Shown here: one piece after another, positions 22,284 through 33,486 of the stretch
How positions within the stretch are numbered: position 1 is the stretch's first letter
Layout of the letters: every line of letters begins with the position of its first letter
Origin: Merluccius polli
Taxonomy: Eukaryota; Chordata; Actinopteri; Gadiformes; Merlucciidae
Direction of reading: 5' to 3'
Assembly (NCBI GenBank): GCA_030340625.1
Contig: JAOPHQ010004276.1
Location: forward strand, 1 to 64,000
Length of the DNA stretch: 64,000 bases
Program-made: the position numbers and the translations under genes
Notes under the pieces: model-generated
Database searches by the model: none
Seen by the model: only the letters and a program-made list of their open reading frames with translations
What the model was told of the DNA's origin: nothing

Positions 22284-22394
22284 GGTGGAGAGATAGTCTC
22301 TTCACTCAGAGAACAAAGGTTACACCCGTAACCGTACGTTCTCTATCGTATCGAGACTATCTCTCCACCCATTACATATTCCATATGTATGGGA
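22284..22394 (-). repeat. DIRS internal complementary region
   Basis: 22284-22337 is the exact complement of the left outer end 22057-22110, and 22338-22394 is the complement of the right outer end. The joint (CCGTAC|GTTCTC) therefore equals a circle junction of the element. Confidence 0.85.
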
Positions 22395-22780
22395 AACCTC
22401 TGTAAGACACCCCGAGGTGAGGAGGTAGTGCGGACCAAGCACAAGTGCAAATAGATAGATAGATAGATAGATAAATGAACTATTTACACTATGTACAACC
22501 CCCAGGCCTGGTGGCACTGCCAGCGCAAGTGCTCCCTGCCCCAAGCCCAGTGGCAAGACGCCAACCTGGGCCTACAAGCCCCGCAAGACGCAAGGGTGTA
22601 GCGGTGGGGGGTGAAGAAACTCAGATGCCCGCCAGACGCAAGGCTGTATGAGTTGAACAAAAGATAAACTGGGCCCCTTGGGCTTCAGTGTTGGAAGCAA
22701 GAGGAACAAGAACAAAAATGAGGCTCCTTTTCAGGGTCTGGTTGCAGCTAGCACCCGTTCTCCAAAGGATGGGCTAGCTG

Positions 22781-23868
22781 CTATGTTAAGAGAATAGTAC
22801 TTTGCAAAGGTTGAGGCGTTGACCAAGTGGCCGCTTTACAGATCTCCTGTAAAGAAGCACCTCGCCATAGTGCCCAGGAGGTTGCCATGCCCCTTGTTGA
22901 GTGAGCACGGAGCCTGGCAGAGTTGGCCCCTCTGTGTCTGTGTAGGCCTGTCGGATGGCCTCTACAACCCATCTGGACAGCCTTGATTTTGACAGCGGTT
23001 CACCTACGCGTTCTGTTTTGAAGCATACGAACAGCTGGTCTGTCTTGCGCACTGAGCTCGTGCGCTCCATATAGCACAACAGTGCTCTGACAGGGCATAG
23101 GGCCGAGGCCCGATACCCAGTCCCGTCCTCTTCCAGAGTGGGAGGCAATGGGCTGAGCTCGATGGTCTGGTTCAGATTTGCGTCGGAAAGGACTTTTGGA
23201 AGGAAGGCAGGGTTAGCCGCCAGGACAAATCCAGCATTCCCCAGGAAGCAGGCCTACAGCACTCCCGATTAACAGATAAGGCCCATGCAGTTCCCCAATT
23301 CTCCTCGCTGAGCCAGACTGCTAGAAGTAGAGCAGTCTTTAGTGATAGCCATTTCAGCTCAACTGTCCTCAATTGGCTCGAACGGGGCAGGCTGGAGTGC
23401 CCCCAGCACTCTGTTCTAGGTCCCCATGGAGGCACCATTGGCGTCTTAGGCCTCACTGTTTGTCCGCTGGGCCCCTTTCAAGAATTGAGAAATGAGGGTA
23501 CAGCATCGTTCCGACAGACTCCAGTTCCCCACTCGTGAAGCCTTAATCGCGGCTACCATACCTCTGAGGGTGGCAGCGGACTTACCCTGGGCCAGCTGTT
23601 CTTGCAAGAACTGTAGGATATGCTGTGCTGTGGCAACGAGGGGGTGCACCCGATGGACTTCGCACCAAGGACGTAAACATGCCCCAACGAAAGGCATATG
23701 TACACGGTTAGAAGGTGCCCTTGCCGACTCCAACGTCTGGATGACTGGTTCGGAGAAGCCTAGAGCCCTGAACTCTGCCCTGTCAGGGGCCATGCCCACA
23801 GCTTCAGGCCCTGTGGGAAGGGATGAAACAAGGTGCCTCGTGCCTGCAGCAACAGGTCTCTCCGCCAC
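22781..23868 (-). pseudogene. DIRS tyrosine recombinase
   Basis: N-terminal core-binding part 23868-23446 (GFSEPVIQTLESARAPSN, GACLRPWCEVHRVHPLVAT). The C-terminal catalytic part lies in other frames: CPVRALLCYMERT and LSRWVVEAIRQAY at about 23098-22920, and LRAHSTRGMATSWALWRGAS at about 22915-22855. HSTR supplies the HxxR of the catalytic set. Frameshifts near 23440, 23150 and 22915 disrupt it. The enzyme would integrate the DIRS circle by strand exchange without duplicating the target. Confidence 0.75.
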
Positions 23869-24277
23869 AGGGAGCTCCCAAGGAGCTCCCGTTCAAGAGT
23901 GGTGCGATCTCTGAGAACCATGGCATGTGAGGCCAGTTCGGGGCCACCAAGATCACCCGCCGCTTTCTCGAAACCGGGATCCTCCACAGCAGCGGGTGGA
24001 GAAGGGTGAAAGGGGGAAAGGCGTACAGCAGGCCTTGAGGCCCACTGGTGAGCTAGAGCATCCGTCCCCAGTGGTGGGTTGTCCCCTCCCAAGGGAGAAG
24101 AACATCGGGCAGTGAGTTGTCTCCCTGGAGGCAAACAGGTCGGCCCCCTGCCGTCCCGAAGTGGCGCCAGATCTGCGCAACAACCTCCGGATGGAGCCTC
24201 CACTCTCCTGGCTGAGGGGCCCCCCCTGGACAACAAGTCTGCCGCTGTGTTCAGAGGACCTGGCAGGTAGGTGGCTC

Positions 24278-25876
24278 TCAGAGAGAGAAACCTCGGATAG
24301 GGCCCATGTCCACAGCTCGTGGGCCAGCTGCCCTAAGAGGGGAGAGCCCAGCCCCTCCCTGCCTGTTGACAGGCTGCTGCCACTGTACTGTCGGTCCTGA
24401 CAAAGTACATGATGGCCCTGAAGGCGTGGGAGGAATTGCATGAGCCGCAAGGTGAATCGCCTGGAGCTCGAGAGCATTGATGTGTTGAGTCAACTGTTTG
24501 CTGGACCAGGCACCCCGGACCCCTAGGCCAGCATGCACAGCCCCCCAACCTACCAGTGAGGCATCCGTTGCCAGGAGTTGTCGATGTGTCACGGGGCCCA
24601 GCCTGTTGCCCCTTCGCAAATTCTGTGGGCGCCTCACCAGCGAAGGGCCACACAAAGTCGTCGTGTCACCCAAACTTTGGTCGACATGGAAGTCTGGGGG
24701 CCTAAGCCCAACCTCAGCAGACACCGCTGCACCGGCCGCATGTGTAAAAGGCTGAGTGGGACTATCTGGACCGTGGCTGCCATCAGGCCCATCAGACGGA
24801 GACACAACTTCCAGCTCACCCTTGCGTTGAGGTGAAAGTGGCGGAGGCAAGCCCTTATGGCCTCTCTCCGCTGTGCGGTTAGGGAGATTGATGCTGCCCT
24901 GGAGTCCAGGGTCATGCCAAGGAACTGAGTGACCTGCGATGGTTCCAGTTTGCTCTTCTTTTCGTTGCTGTGCAGCCCCAACTCTTTGATGTGCCGCAGC
25001 AACCTGAAAATGTGGTCGCGGCACATCTGTTCTGACTGGGCACATACCAGCCAATCGTCTAAATAATTGAGGACCCCTGAGGCCTTGCCGACGAAGGGGT
25101 CCGAGAACCTGCGTCCATACACCTCGTGAACGACGAGGTGCCAGAGATCCCAAACGGAAGGACCATGAACTCGTATGTTTTGCCCCTGATTGGAAGCCGA
25201 AGGAAGCGGCCAATGCCCTCTCCAAATCGGTATTTGGAAATAGGCGTCCTTGAGGTCGACGGTGGCAAACCAGTCGCCTTGACTTATGGCCCTGTCGTAC
25301 TCTTGGAACCGTGAGCATTCTGCTACGGAGGGGTCGCAGGTACCGATTTAAGCCTCTTAAGTCCAAGACGGCCCGAAGACCTCCGTCCCTCTTGGGAATC
25401 AGGAAATAGTGTGAGAGAGAACCCCCGCCTGATGGTCGGCCCTCCTCCCACTTCCCCTGATGGCGCCTTTGGAGAGGAGCGTTGGCTACTTCCTTCTCTA
25501 GAATCTGCCTGTGCCGCTCGCCTCGTACGCGCGGCCGAGCCGCAGTTACAGACAGTGGGGGCTTGCATAAAAATTGCAGCGGTACCCCTGGGTCATGGTG
25601 GACAAGGACCATGGGCTGGCCCCCTAGGGCTGCCCAGGCCTCTGCTCGCCCCGGATGGGGGCCTGGGCAGCTGAGGCTCGGCACACCGTCAGGAGCGGGG
25701 TGGAGGCCCGCCGTCCCCGGCGCCCGGCTGGCCCCTCTACCCCTGCTGTGTTGATGGAATGGTTGTTCACGGCGATGAACCAGCTGCTGCCTAAGGTCCC
25801 CTGGGCCCCAACTGGGTTGTGGCGGCACAGCTTGACGTGAGGGGGGCCCGAGGGCGACGGCTATGCGGATAGGCAA
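24278..25876 (-). pseudogene. DIRS reverse transcriptase and RNase H
   Basis: A 532-codon frame covers most of the region. It contains LIPKRDGGLRAVLDLRGLN (RT motif 2 area, about 25400) and LLATDASLVGWGAV with ALELQAIHLA (RNase H, about 24530-24430). The catalytic LNYLDDWLVC (about 25071-25042) lies in a second frame (25122-24634), so an indel separates fingers from palm. TDSTVAAAC (24400-24370) in a third frame supplies a further RNase H acidic residue. Adjacent stretches in the main frame are Pro/Arg-rich out-of-frame translation. Confidence 0.75.
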
Positions 25877-26399
25877 ATGGGGCCCGAGAGCTCACTGGCA
25901 TCGCGCCTGGCTTCCTGGGCCTGCTGCAACATCGTTAGCGCCCCTGAACCAAACATGGCTGTGGGTTCGACTGGCAGCCCTATTAGAGATGTACGGTCGG
26001 CTGGCTGAAAGCGAGGACTGCGCCAGCCACAGATGCCTTCTAGCCACCCCAGAGTGAAGCAATCGCCTTCCCTGCTGCTACGGCCTGCTCCTTGGCGGCT
26101 AGTGAAAGGAGAGAGGAGACCAGCTGTATTTCCTCCTTTGTATCCCCTGCCACATGAGAGAGATGTCGCACATAGAGCGAAAGGATAGCTGTGGTATTGG
26201 CTAGCTTTGCCTGAACTGCCATCGCACTGTGTGTTCTAAGCAAAAAGCCATCCATCGTCCTACAGTTCCTACTAGGACAGCTGGTTGGTCCTACAAGCTG
26301 ACCCTGCGGGTGACACAAGGGCAGCCAGGGACTGGTCAAGTGGAGGGGGGCGATCACAACCAATACGCCCAGCCTCACTCACATTTTGCTAGCCGCCTG

Positions 26400-27059
26400 C
26401 TAACACTGGACCAGCGGCAGGCTCTTGCAGGTGTATGGAACTGCGCCAGGAACCTCAGCCTCAAAGTCTGGCAGGAGAGGCACCCTTGCCCATGCTGGCC
26501 GTGGTGCATCCCTCTCCTCGAAGCGGGAGACAGGTAGGAGTGGGTCCTCTGGCAGCGTGATGTCTAAGGCCACTGCTGCTCGATTCAACACCTCTTGTAG
26601 CTGGGAGACTGCAGGTCGCTCTTGCAACACCGAGCTGGACTCAGTTCCCGTGCTGGCCCGCTGACCTTGGCTCTCTCGCCCTGGTGTCAGCACACTCTCC
26701 TCCTCAGAGGGAAACAAGGAGATTGCATCCTCATCCCTTTCCCCTCCTGAGTACTCTGGAGGTAAAAAGGAACGGCAATCCTCCCTGTCGGGGGATTGCA
26801 GTCGCTGACGCTTCCCAGCTCTGTCATCTCCTGAATGGGAGTGGGACTGTCTTCCAGTAAAGAAGTGGGCACGAGCCTCCCTTGTGCGCAGGGGCATTAT
26901 AAAGCAATCCATGCACGCTGCAGGGTCTGCCCTGGCAGCCTCGGCATGCTGGGAACCCAGACATGCTATACACTTGTCATGCCCATCTTCCATAGGCAGA
27001 GTGATGTTACAGGCCACGCACACATGTGTGGATGAACTAGCCATGACAGTATCAGTCAA
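26400..27059 (-). CDS. DIRS gag-like ORF1, 219 residues
   Basis: Met at 27059 opens a continuous frame beginning with a Cys cluster, CVACNITLPMEDGHDKCIAC (C-x2-C ... C-x2-C), then GSQHAEAARADPAACMDC and a basic KRQRL patch, then a long acidic, Ser-rich linker. This zinc-ribbon-like start with a 'DGHDxCxxCLG' core is typical of fish DIRS ORF1. No stop or frameshift is seen within it, unlike its neighbours. The role is nucleic-acid binding, by analogy to gag. The stop at 26400 may be premature, since related proteins are longer. Confidence 0.65.
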   Translation of the reverse strand: MTDTVMASSSTHVCVACNITLPMEDGHDKCIACLGSQHAEAARADPAACMDCFIMPLRTREARAHFFTGRQSHSHSGDDRAGKRQRLQSPDREDCRSFLPPEYSGGERDEDAISLFPSEEESVLTPGRESQGQRASTGTESSSVLQERPAVSQLQEVLNRAAVALDITLPEDPLLPVSRFEERDAPRPAWARVPLLPDFEAEVPGAVPYTCKSLPLVQC

Positions 27060-27884
27060 CGGCTTTTTCTTTTTTTTATTTATTATTAATTAATTATTTT
27101 TTTTATTTCTTTTTTCTTAACTTATTTATTGATTTGTAATGCCGTTACAAATCTCGCGGGAACAACGTGAGTCCCCCGTGATTACGTCACGCTGTACTCA
27201 CGAGGGTTTGTTTACCTCGGAGAAAGCAGCCCTTGGGCTAGGCTAGGCTAGCTGCGTCGTGAGGGAACGTATACTATGTGTTTCCTGCACCGGGGAACAG
27301 ACAGGCCGACGCCAGCTGGAGCCCAGCCTCCCTCGGTCGCGTTAACAGCACCAACGTGTGTAATACGCCGTACGGGGGAATGTATTGTGCTTTCACTGGG
27401 GGAACAACCCGGCTAACGCCGGCTGGAGCCCAACCTCCCTCGGTCGCGTTAACCACCAATGTGTGTAATACGCCGTATGGGGGAATAGCAACGTGCACCC
27501 TCGGGCACAGCAGGCCAACGTTGTTTTTAGCTGCTGATACTTACCTAGCTGAGGACTCGATACACGGAATACAACCACCAGGGAGAAAGCCTTGCGACAA
27601 TTCTCCCACTACTTAACTGCGACTTCGGCGACAGGTAAGCGGCTTCAGTTGAATTCCTTCTAAATCTTATCGTCTATGTCTTTGAATCACGCACGTCCGC
27701 TGTGGAGATCAAAAAAGCACTAGTCCCACGCCAGCACAGGTGTTTTATACAACACTAATCAAGGGCGTGGCCGGTACAACCGGTGTGTCTTAAAGAGTAT
27801 CCACGTTGCACGATCCAGTAGGTCGATTCCCATACATATGGAATATGTAATGGGTGGAGAGATAGTCTCGATACGATAGAGAAC

Positions 27885-28052
27885 GACGTAATCTATAGCA
27901 ACGGCGCGTCACTCTTAGTGATTTATCCTTAGTATGAGTAGGTCTCAGCGGCTTTGTGAATAACTTTTAAGAAAAAACTCCTACGTAAAATGTTTTAGCG
28001 CGAGTTAGGAGCACTCCTAGCGGTAAGATAAAATGCTTTGTGAATACGGCCC
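27885..28052. mobile_element. Harbinger right-end fragment
   Basis: Starts GACGTAATCTATAGCAACGG and ends GTGAATACGGCCC, matching 55528-55706 almost base for base. Only this right terminal part is present; the remainder should lie to its left, where the DIRS element stands. Confidence 0.8.
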
Positions 28053-28055
28053 CAG

Positions 28056-28795
28056 ATATATATGTCTATGCAGGTCTTCTTTGACTTTGCTGTCGATTGA
28101 TCAATCAGATGATCAGTTATTGATTGATTTTCATTCATAGCAGGGTCCATGACTTGCCATGTTGCTTGTTATTTCACTATTTTTATGTAGCTAAATTACT
28201 ATTGTTTGCATATCTGCAAACTATACAGAATGAAATGAGAATTTTCTTGTATTTTCTTTTATGCTCTTGTACAGCACTTTGTGATTTGTGTCTGTGACAA
28301 CATTTTACTTTTACTTAGTCAGGATTTGCAAAAAGGTGAGGAAAAACGCCCTAAACATCAACTGTACATTTACTTATTGGTTGTTCATTATTATTATGAC
28401 TATGATTATTATGATTATGATTATTATTATTATTATTATTATTACAAAGGTACAGAGCTCTGCTCAGTGACAAAGAAGAACTGAACAAATGGCCTTATCA
28501 CTCTGAACGGCCGGCAAGAAAATGGCCAAATATGCCATTGTGGCAGCAGCTGTGAGTGCCAAACGCAAGTTCCAGAAGGGGCGTGTGCAGGCTCTAATGA
28601 AGCTACGATTTGCTACAAAACCTAAAGACTAGAGGAATAAAAACAATTGAACTCTCCCTTTGACTTATACAAAGTTGTATATTGCACATTTCAATATTGA
28701 AGTTGGGTTTTTAAAACCGTAAAAAGAGCTAAAGATCATTCTAAGTTGCTTCTGATGAGTAACTCTAAAATATAAATACATTAAAATTAGAGGTT
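28056..28795. other. Intergenic with (ATT)n tract
   Basis: A TTATTATGATTATTATT microsatellite covers about 28388-28444. A 36-codon frame starting ATG 28520 (MAKYAIVAAAVSAKRKF) ends TAG 28628; I do not recognise it and see no clear acceptor ahead of it. Nothing else stands out. Confidence 0.35.
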
Positions 28796-28870
28796 GGTAT
28801 TATAATACATGTAAATAGAATTAAGATTCTCTCAGGCATTTAATAAAAAAGATTTCCTATGCTAACAAGG

Positions 28871-29355
28871 TAGCATGGGGAACCAGACAAATGTGCAAGC
28901 TTATGTTTTTATTTGTTCTGGCAGATACGTCTAGCCCCCCTCCCGTTCAGACAGATTTCCATCAGGCCAATTATCTAATATGGGGCGTGTTTGATACGAT
29001 GAGAGGAGCGCCGTTGAGGCATTTTTATAAACAACCAAGATCAGCTTCTGATGTGGAACGGTGTCTTGAATCCACTATCGCGACAGTATTAAAAGAACTG
29101 GACGGTATATTTGATCTAAAAGAACAAACAACTGCACTTAAAGCTTTTGTTGATAAGAAGGATGTGTTTACCGTACTTCTGATAGGATTTGTTAAAAGTT
29201 AAATTTACATCACGTTTCGTTGCTCTGATTTGTTGTAGGTCTATCCAATTGCGTCCATTGGCATTTTGGTTTGCGGACATTGATAACCCCCCTTTGGAAA
29301 TTAAAAATGAACAGACTAATGCACATTTGTGAATTGGTCTGGCGATGTCAGGCTA
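28871..29355 (+). mobile_element. Helicase-fragment MITE, copy 3 (485 bp)
   Basis: Begins TAGCATGGGGAACCAGAC and ends GATGTCAGGCTA, matching the end motifs of copy 1 (TAGCCT.../...CAGGCTA). The flanks CTAACAAGG and ACAACAAGT share AACAAG and may be a decayed 9-bp duplication. The 3' half keeps CGTTGCTCTGATTTGTTGTAG as in copies 1 and 2. More diverged and therefore probably older. Confidence 0.6.
28891..29202 (+). pseudogene. RecQ-like helicase fragment in MITE copy 3
   Basis: A 103-codon frame. Its distal half reads LDGIFDLKEQTTALKAF then DKKDVFTVLLIGFVKS before TAA at 29200. The last residues align with the Walker A box of RecQ/DEAD helicases, but the key positions are altered (LIGFVKS where PTGxGKS is expected), so no ATP binding is likely. 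The stop directly after KS may correspond to an exon end of the parent gene. Family call by motif only. Confidence 0.5.
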
Positions 29356-29469
29356 ACAACAAGTACCGTACTTGGTATAATGTTTTTATAAATTGTTGGC
29401 ATTCTAATAAATGTGAATAGAATTTAGATTCTCTGAGGCATTGTGTTATTTTGCTTTGTTGGTCTCACA

Positions 29470-29764
29470 TAGCCAGACCTCCACACGTCTCCACACGTTG
29501 TTTTAGTACAGCGTTGGAGAAAGGTCTGGCTTTACTCACTATCATTCTGGTATAGGGGAAAAAACTCTCTGTCTTGCTTGTATTTCTTTAACCAATCACA
29601 ATCGTCTTGGGCGGTGCTAAGAGGCAATGGTGGCAGATGGCTGAAGGGGGAGGAGTATAAGGTATAAGCCTGCCCAGAGCCTGCCATTGGGCAACTCCTA
29701 CAGTTGCCCAATGGTAGGCTTGGGTGGGGTTATGCTAACAACCTACATCCGGTAAGCCAGACTA
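29470..29764. mobile_element. Short MITE, TAGCCAGACC ends
   Basis: Ends TAGCCAGACC and CAAGCCAGACTA-like are imperfect inverse repeats (TAGYCWGGC) similar to the helicase-fragment family. It contains CCAATCACAA ... GGGCGG ... ATGG in the same order as the promoter-like block of copies 1 and 4, but the frame stops after four codons. A hairpin (GCCATTGGGCAACT and complement, about 29690-29726) is included. No clear target duplication. Confidence 0.45.
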
Positions 29765-30029
29765 GTTTTATGTTGACTTACAAGGTACTAATATTTAAAG
29801 CTTAATTCTAAACTTGTACAGGTTGCCATTCTACTGAATGTGAGTAGAATTTATATTATCTTGGGCATTTATTTTGTTTTGTTTTATGTTACGAGGTAGA
29901 CCTACTACTTTATAGTGGTTACTTATAAACTGGTACAGGTTGCCATTCTAATACATGTGAATAAAATTGACATGCTGAGGCATTTATTCTTCTGCTGTAA
30001 TTGAAACCACATTTATATCATTGTCAAAA

Positions 30030-30090
30030 TTGGAATCCTAAAGCAAAACCTATTCAATAATATTGAATAGGGTTTGCTTTAGGATTACAA
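30030..30090. repeat. Near-perfect ~28-bp-arm hairpin
   Basis: 30034-30059 and 30061-30086 are complementary except for one position, with a single unpaired base between them. Pairing extends a few bases outwards. Confidence 0.7.
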
Positions 30091-30344
30091 TTCTTTCTAA
30101 ATTTACCTTGGTTTCATGGCTTCAACAACAAGCTTTGGCTGTGACTCTGGTGATGTATACAAGAGGTAGTTACAAAATGGTGGAAGTTAATACAGCTTTA
30201 GGAATATATATTTTTTTATTTGAGTTAAAATGTTGATTGATTGTACTTCAATCACAGATCAAAATCAATCACAGTTGAACAGATGAACTTCCCCATATAA
30301 AAATGTGGAAATGCCAAAAACTAGACTGCTTTCTTATAATACCC

Positions 30345-30376
30345 CCCCCGGCCCCCCCCCCCCCCCCCCCCCCCGG
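30345..30376. repeat. Poly-C tract
   Basis: About 30 C residues interrupted by two GG pairs. Confidence 0.8.
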
Positions 30377-30389
30377 CCCTTTTTTTAAT

Positions 30390-31322
30390 GATGATGAATA
30401 AGACGCAAAGAGGCTTCAGCTACACTAGGGCTCTCGCTCAGCTTCTCTGAGGCCACTTTGAGATGAATTAACATCACAGAGATTATCGATGATAAACCAT
30501 TAGGACCTAATAGTCCTGAAATAAGAGAGAGAGAGAGAGCGGGAAGAGTTGGGAGAACTCGTTTTGAAGCAGCTGATGAAATTCCTTTTACTTATGTAAA
30601 GTTATGGATGCCACAGAACTTTACTTTGATCTCGCAACTTCTGAATACGTCTGACTGGGTGAAAGGTGGCATCTGTAAAAGTAGATGGGAAATGTAGTTG
30701 GCTGTGGTGATGGTGGCACTGGAGCCGAAACTCTTTGAATTGGATGTGCTGTCATGCTAATAAAATGCTTTTATTAGTTTGACTTGTGGAAAGTTTGGAA
30801 ACTCACTCGGTTCATACATATTTTAAAGGCAGAGAGAGCTCTGGAGTCGGGATGGGAGTATCTATGATTACTATTTAGAACTAGCTCACTCTCAAACTAA
30901 TTTACTAAATCACTTAGTAACTTAGTAAATCACTAAGTAACTCACTCACTACAATTTAATAATGATAATAATTTAACAAAAGCAATAAAATGGTGAAATG
31001 TAACAATTAAGTAACATGTTTTATGTTATCTCGGCAGGTTAATTCACAGAGACAACATAACAAACCACTTACAGTAAGACCATATTGAAAACAATTCAAC
31101 TGCACCCACAAATTGACACTGAATTGGATATACTTTATGTATACTACTATATTTATCACACATCAGTAACCCTAACCCTAACCCGGACTGTACAAAATAT
31201 ATTTCTGATAAAAAAGTCTGTCTGTTTAAAGTCTGTATAAACTGCCTGAATCTGCCTTTGGTGGTTTTAATGCATCAGTGATTCTAAGTGATGCTTCTGA
31301 GCTAGTAGGCATTTATCAAAGA

Positions 31323-31383
<61 letters not shown>

Positions 31384-33068
31384 ATATATATATATAGATA
31401 TATATATATATATATGCAGACAGACAGGCAAACAGACAGACAGTCAGGTCAACTAGATGAAAATACACCCTACAGAGTGCCTCCCCTATTTACAAAACAA
31501 ATCTTGAAGAAAGTTAATCAAAACATTTCATACTACATTATATTTATTTGTTTCAGTATAATGGCTATAGACAGGCAGACTAAACAGACATTTATAACTG
31601 AGTAATAATAATAATGCGTATATTTAGAGCATTGTAGCTATAGCATTCAAATAACAACCTCACACACTAACTCTTTCTCTTCAAAAGTAACAAAGACGCA
31701 AACAAACTCAGGAACTTAGAAATAGTTATGAGTGCGCAAGAAATATCAACAGAGATGAATCTGTGAATATGGTTAACTTGAGAGTTCAAGCCAGAATCAT
31801 TAAACTACTGAAGAAACAAACATTAAAAAAAGGAAAAAATATGATATCTAATCAGTATGCAGCTTGGAGCAGCGCCCTTGGCTCCGAACCGTAGCCTGGT
31901 TGGCCTGGTTTGGCTGTGGCCTGGTTAGAGGGGTTGGGGGCTGGGGGTTCAGCCATTGATCTGCAGATATAAGCCAGCATGTTGGAGCCAAGCCATCATC
32001 ATCCTCATCCTCCTCATCCTATGGTGCAGCTCCTGCCTCGCCTTGATAAGCCTTGATCTGTTCCTAGGGCCTGTTGCCACGGGAGCCTGCACGCCTGTGT
32101 GTGCGTTGCTGAATAAATGACGGTTGTTTGCATGTTGTTTTGTTTGCTACACCTTGGCGTGAGGATGACTGGCAGGTTGTATGATCTTGGTGTTTACATA
32201 TGTCAGTGTTCCCGATAGCAGAGTGTGGCTTCTGGAACATGTGTGTGGTGATGCGTTTGCATCATGTGTTGGCTTAAATGACGGCGTCTTCTTTCCTTCC
32301 AAAGACATCGACATGGAGAGAGAAGGAGACAGAGAGGGAGAGAGCCAGATAGAGAGAGATAGAGAGGTAAAGGAGTGACAGAGCTTTGGTTGCTAGCATA
32401 TTTGCTAACCCTCACGATTTTCCCGGGAGAGTCCTGGTTTTCACTGTCCTCCTCCGGTAGTCACCCGGAGACAACATTCTCCCACAGTTCTCCCGAATTA
32501 GGAGAATATCAGTATATATTTATTTAATCTGCATGGCTGGTTGACAGGGATTGTCTGTAATAGTTCGATATGAAGTTAATAATCGAATCATAACGATGAG
32601 ACACCTACATGTTGTGATCAACCATCCATCGGGCAGCACTTAAGCCAAAGAAAAGCGCTGTAATGGGGAACAGTGCAGGAAAATATTAAAAAATAGAGCA
32701 AATAAGTTAAAAGATTAAGAGGCAGAGGAGGTTTTGTTGTACAGTGCCCTCCAGAATTATTGGCACACTTTATACAAATTAAGAAAAGACATTAGTACTT
32801 GTTTTAATGTATACAGTATAGCCTATTGTATGTCAATGGATTTTTGTGGCTAAATATATTTTTATTAATTAAAAAAAAATTCAAACTGATTTTCTGTCTG
32901 CTTCTTATTTTGTGATGCACTAAAATGCAGGAAATTAAGTCTGTGAGTTTTTTTTAGGGGGGAGGACCCCTAGACCCACATGGTGGCTTCAGAGGTTGGC
33001 AAGTAAGGTTGCTAGTGAATGCAGGCACAGCTAGACCGCTACAGAGAGAGAAAGAGGGAGTAAATAGT
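30390..33068. other. Intergenic, no gene; microsatellites and a possible solo LTR
   Basis: Contains a (TCTA)n then (TA)n microsatellite at 31319-31414. A short CCCTAA triplet lies at 31167-31184. The stretch 31860-32150 holds GATATAAG followed 130 bp later by AATAAATGACGG, an LTR-like TATA and poly(A) pair without a partner. No exon recognised. Confidence 0.35.
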
Positions 33069-33486
33069 CAGCTGCAAATATGACTTGACCCCAAACTAAT
33101 TCTAACAAAAGGTTTCTCAGTGGATTACAGTAGTATCAGATGTACTTATAAACATACTAAAAGATTACCAAAGTTTGATACCAAGAAAGGCCCCAGTTTC
33201 AAAATGGCCGCCGTCAGGTCCCAAAAATGACCATTAGTCCTTTGTATTCCTCCTAGACCAGGAATACTGGTGCCTAATACATGTTTTGGCCATGTAATAT
33301 TCTAATTAGCATATTTGCATGATAGATAAGTGATTACAAGTACAATTATATATTAAAACAATTGTTTACAAGCATAATTCATAGTAAAATAAGTACAGTT
33401 TCCCTGAAGTAATTGCATATTTCTCCTTTCTCATATCGTTTTGCCTTGTGGTGGTGGTTTCTGTGGTTCATAACCATTCTTTTGAT

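Larger units (their letters stand above)
22057..27884 (-). mobile_element. DIRS-type tyrosine-recombinase retrotransposon, 5.8 kb
   Basis: On the minus strand the order is gag (27059-26400), RT plus RNase H (25876-24278), tyrosine recombinase (23868-22781). Inverted terminal repeats are present: the right-hand 170 bp (27715-27884) are the inverse of 22090-22250. Next to the left end sits the internal complementary region (22284-22394), whose two halves are complements of the two outer termini joined head to tail. This is the textbook DIRS layout, used to rebuild the ends through a circular intermediate. No target duplication is seen, as expected for this class. The RT and recombinase frames are broken, so this copy is probably dead. 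Confidence 0.88.
28796..29990. repeat. Degenerate ~65-70-bp tandem array broken by two MITEs
   Basis: Four diverged units share GGTTGCCATTCTAATA, ATGTGAATAGAATT and TGAGGCATTTATT: about 28797-28852, 29378-29445, 29813-29877 and 29936-29990. The first gap holds helicase-fragment MITE copy 3 and the second holds the 29470-29764 element. Confidence 0.6.

Noticed and set aside
28391..28470. Tyr/Asp-rich frame
   Set aside because: Product of the ATT/ATG microsatellite.
31167..31184. Telomere-like CCCTAA triplet
   Set aside because: Only three units; too short to indicate an interstitial telomere or fusion point.
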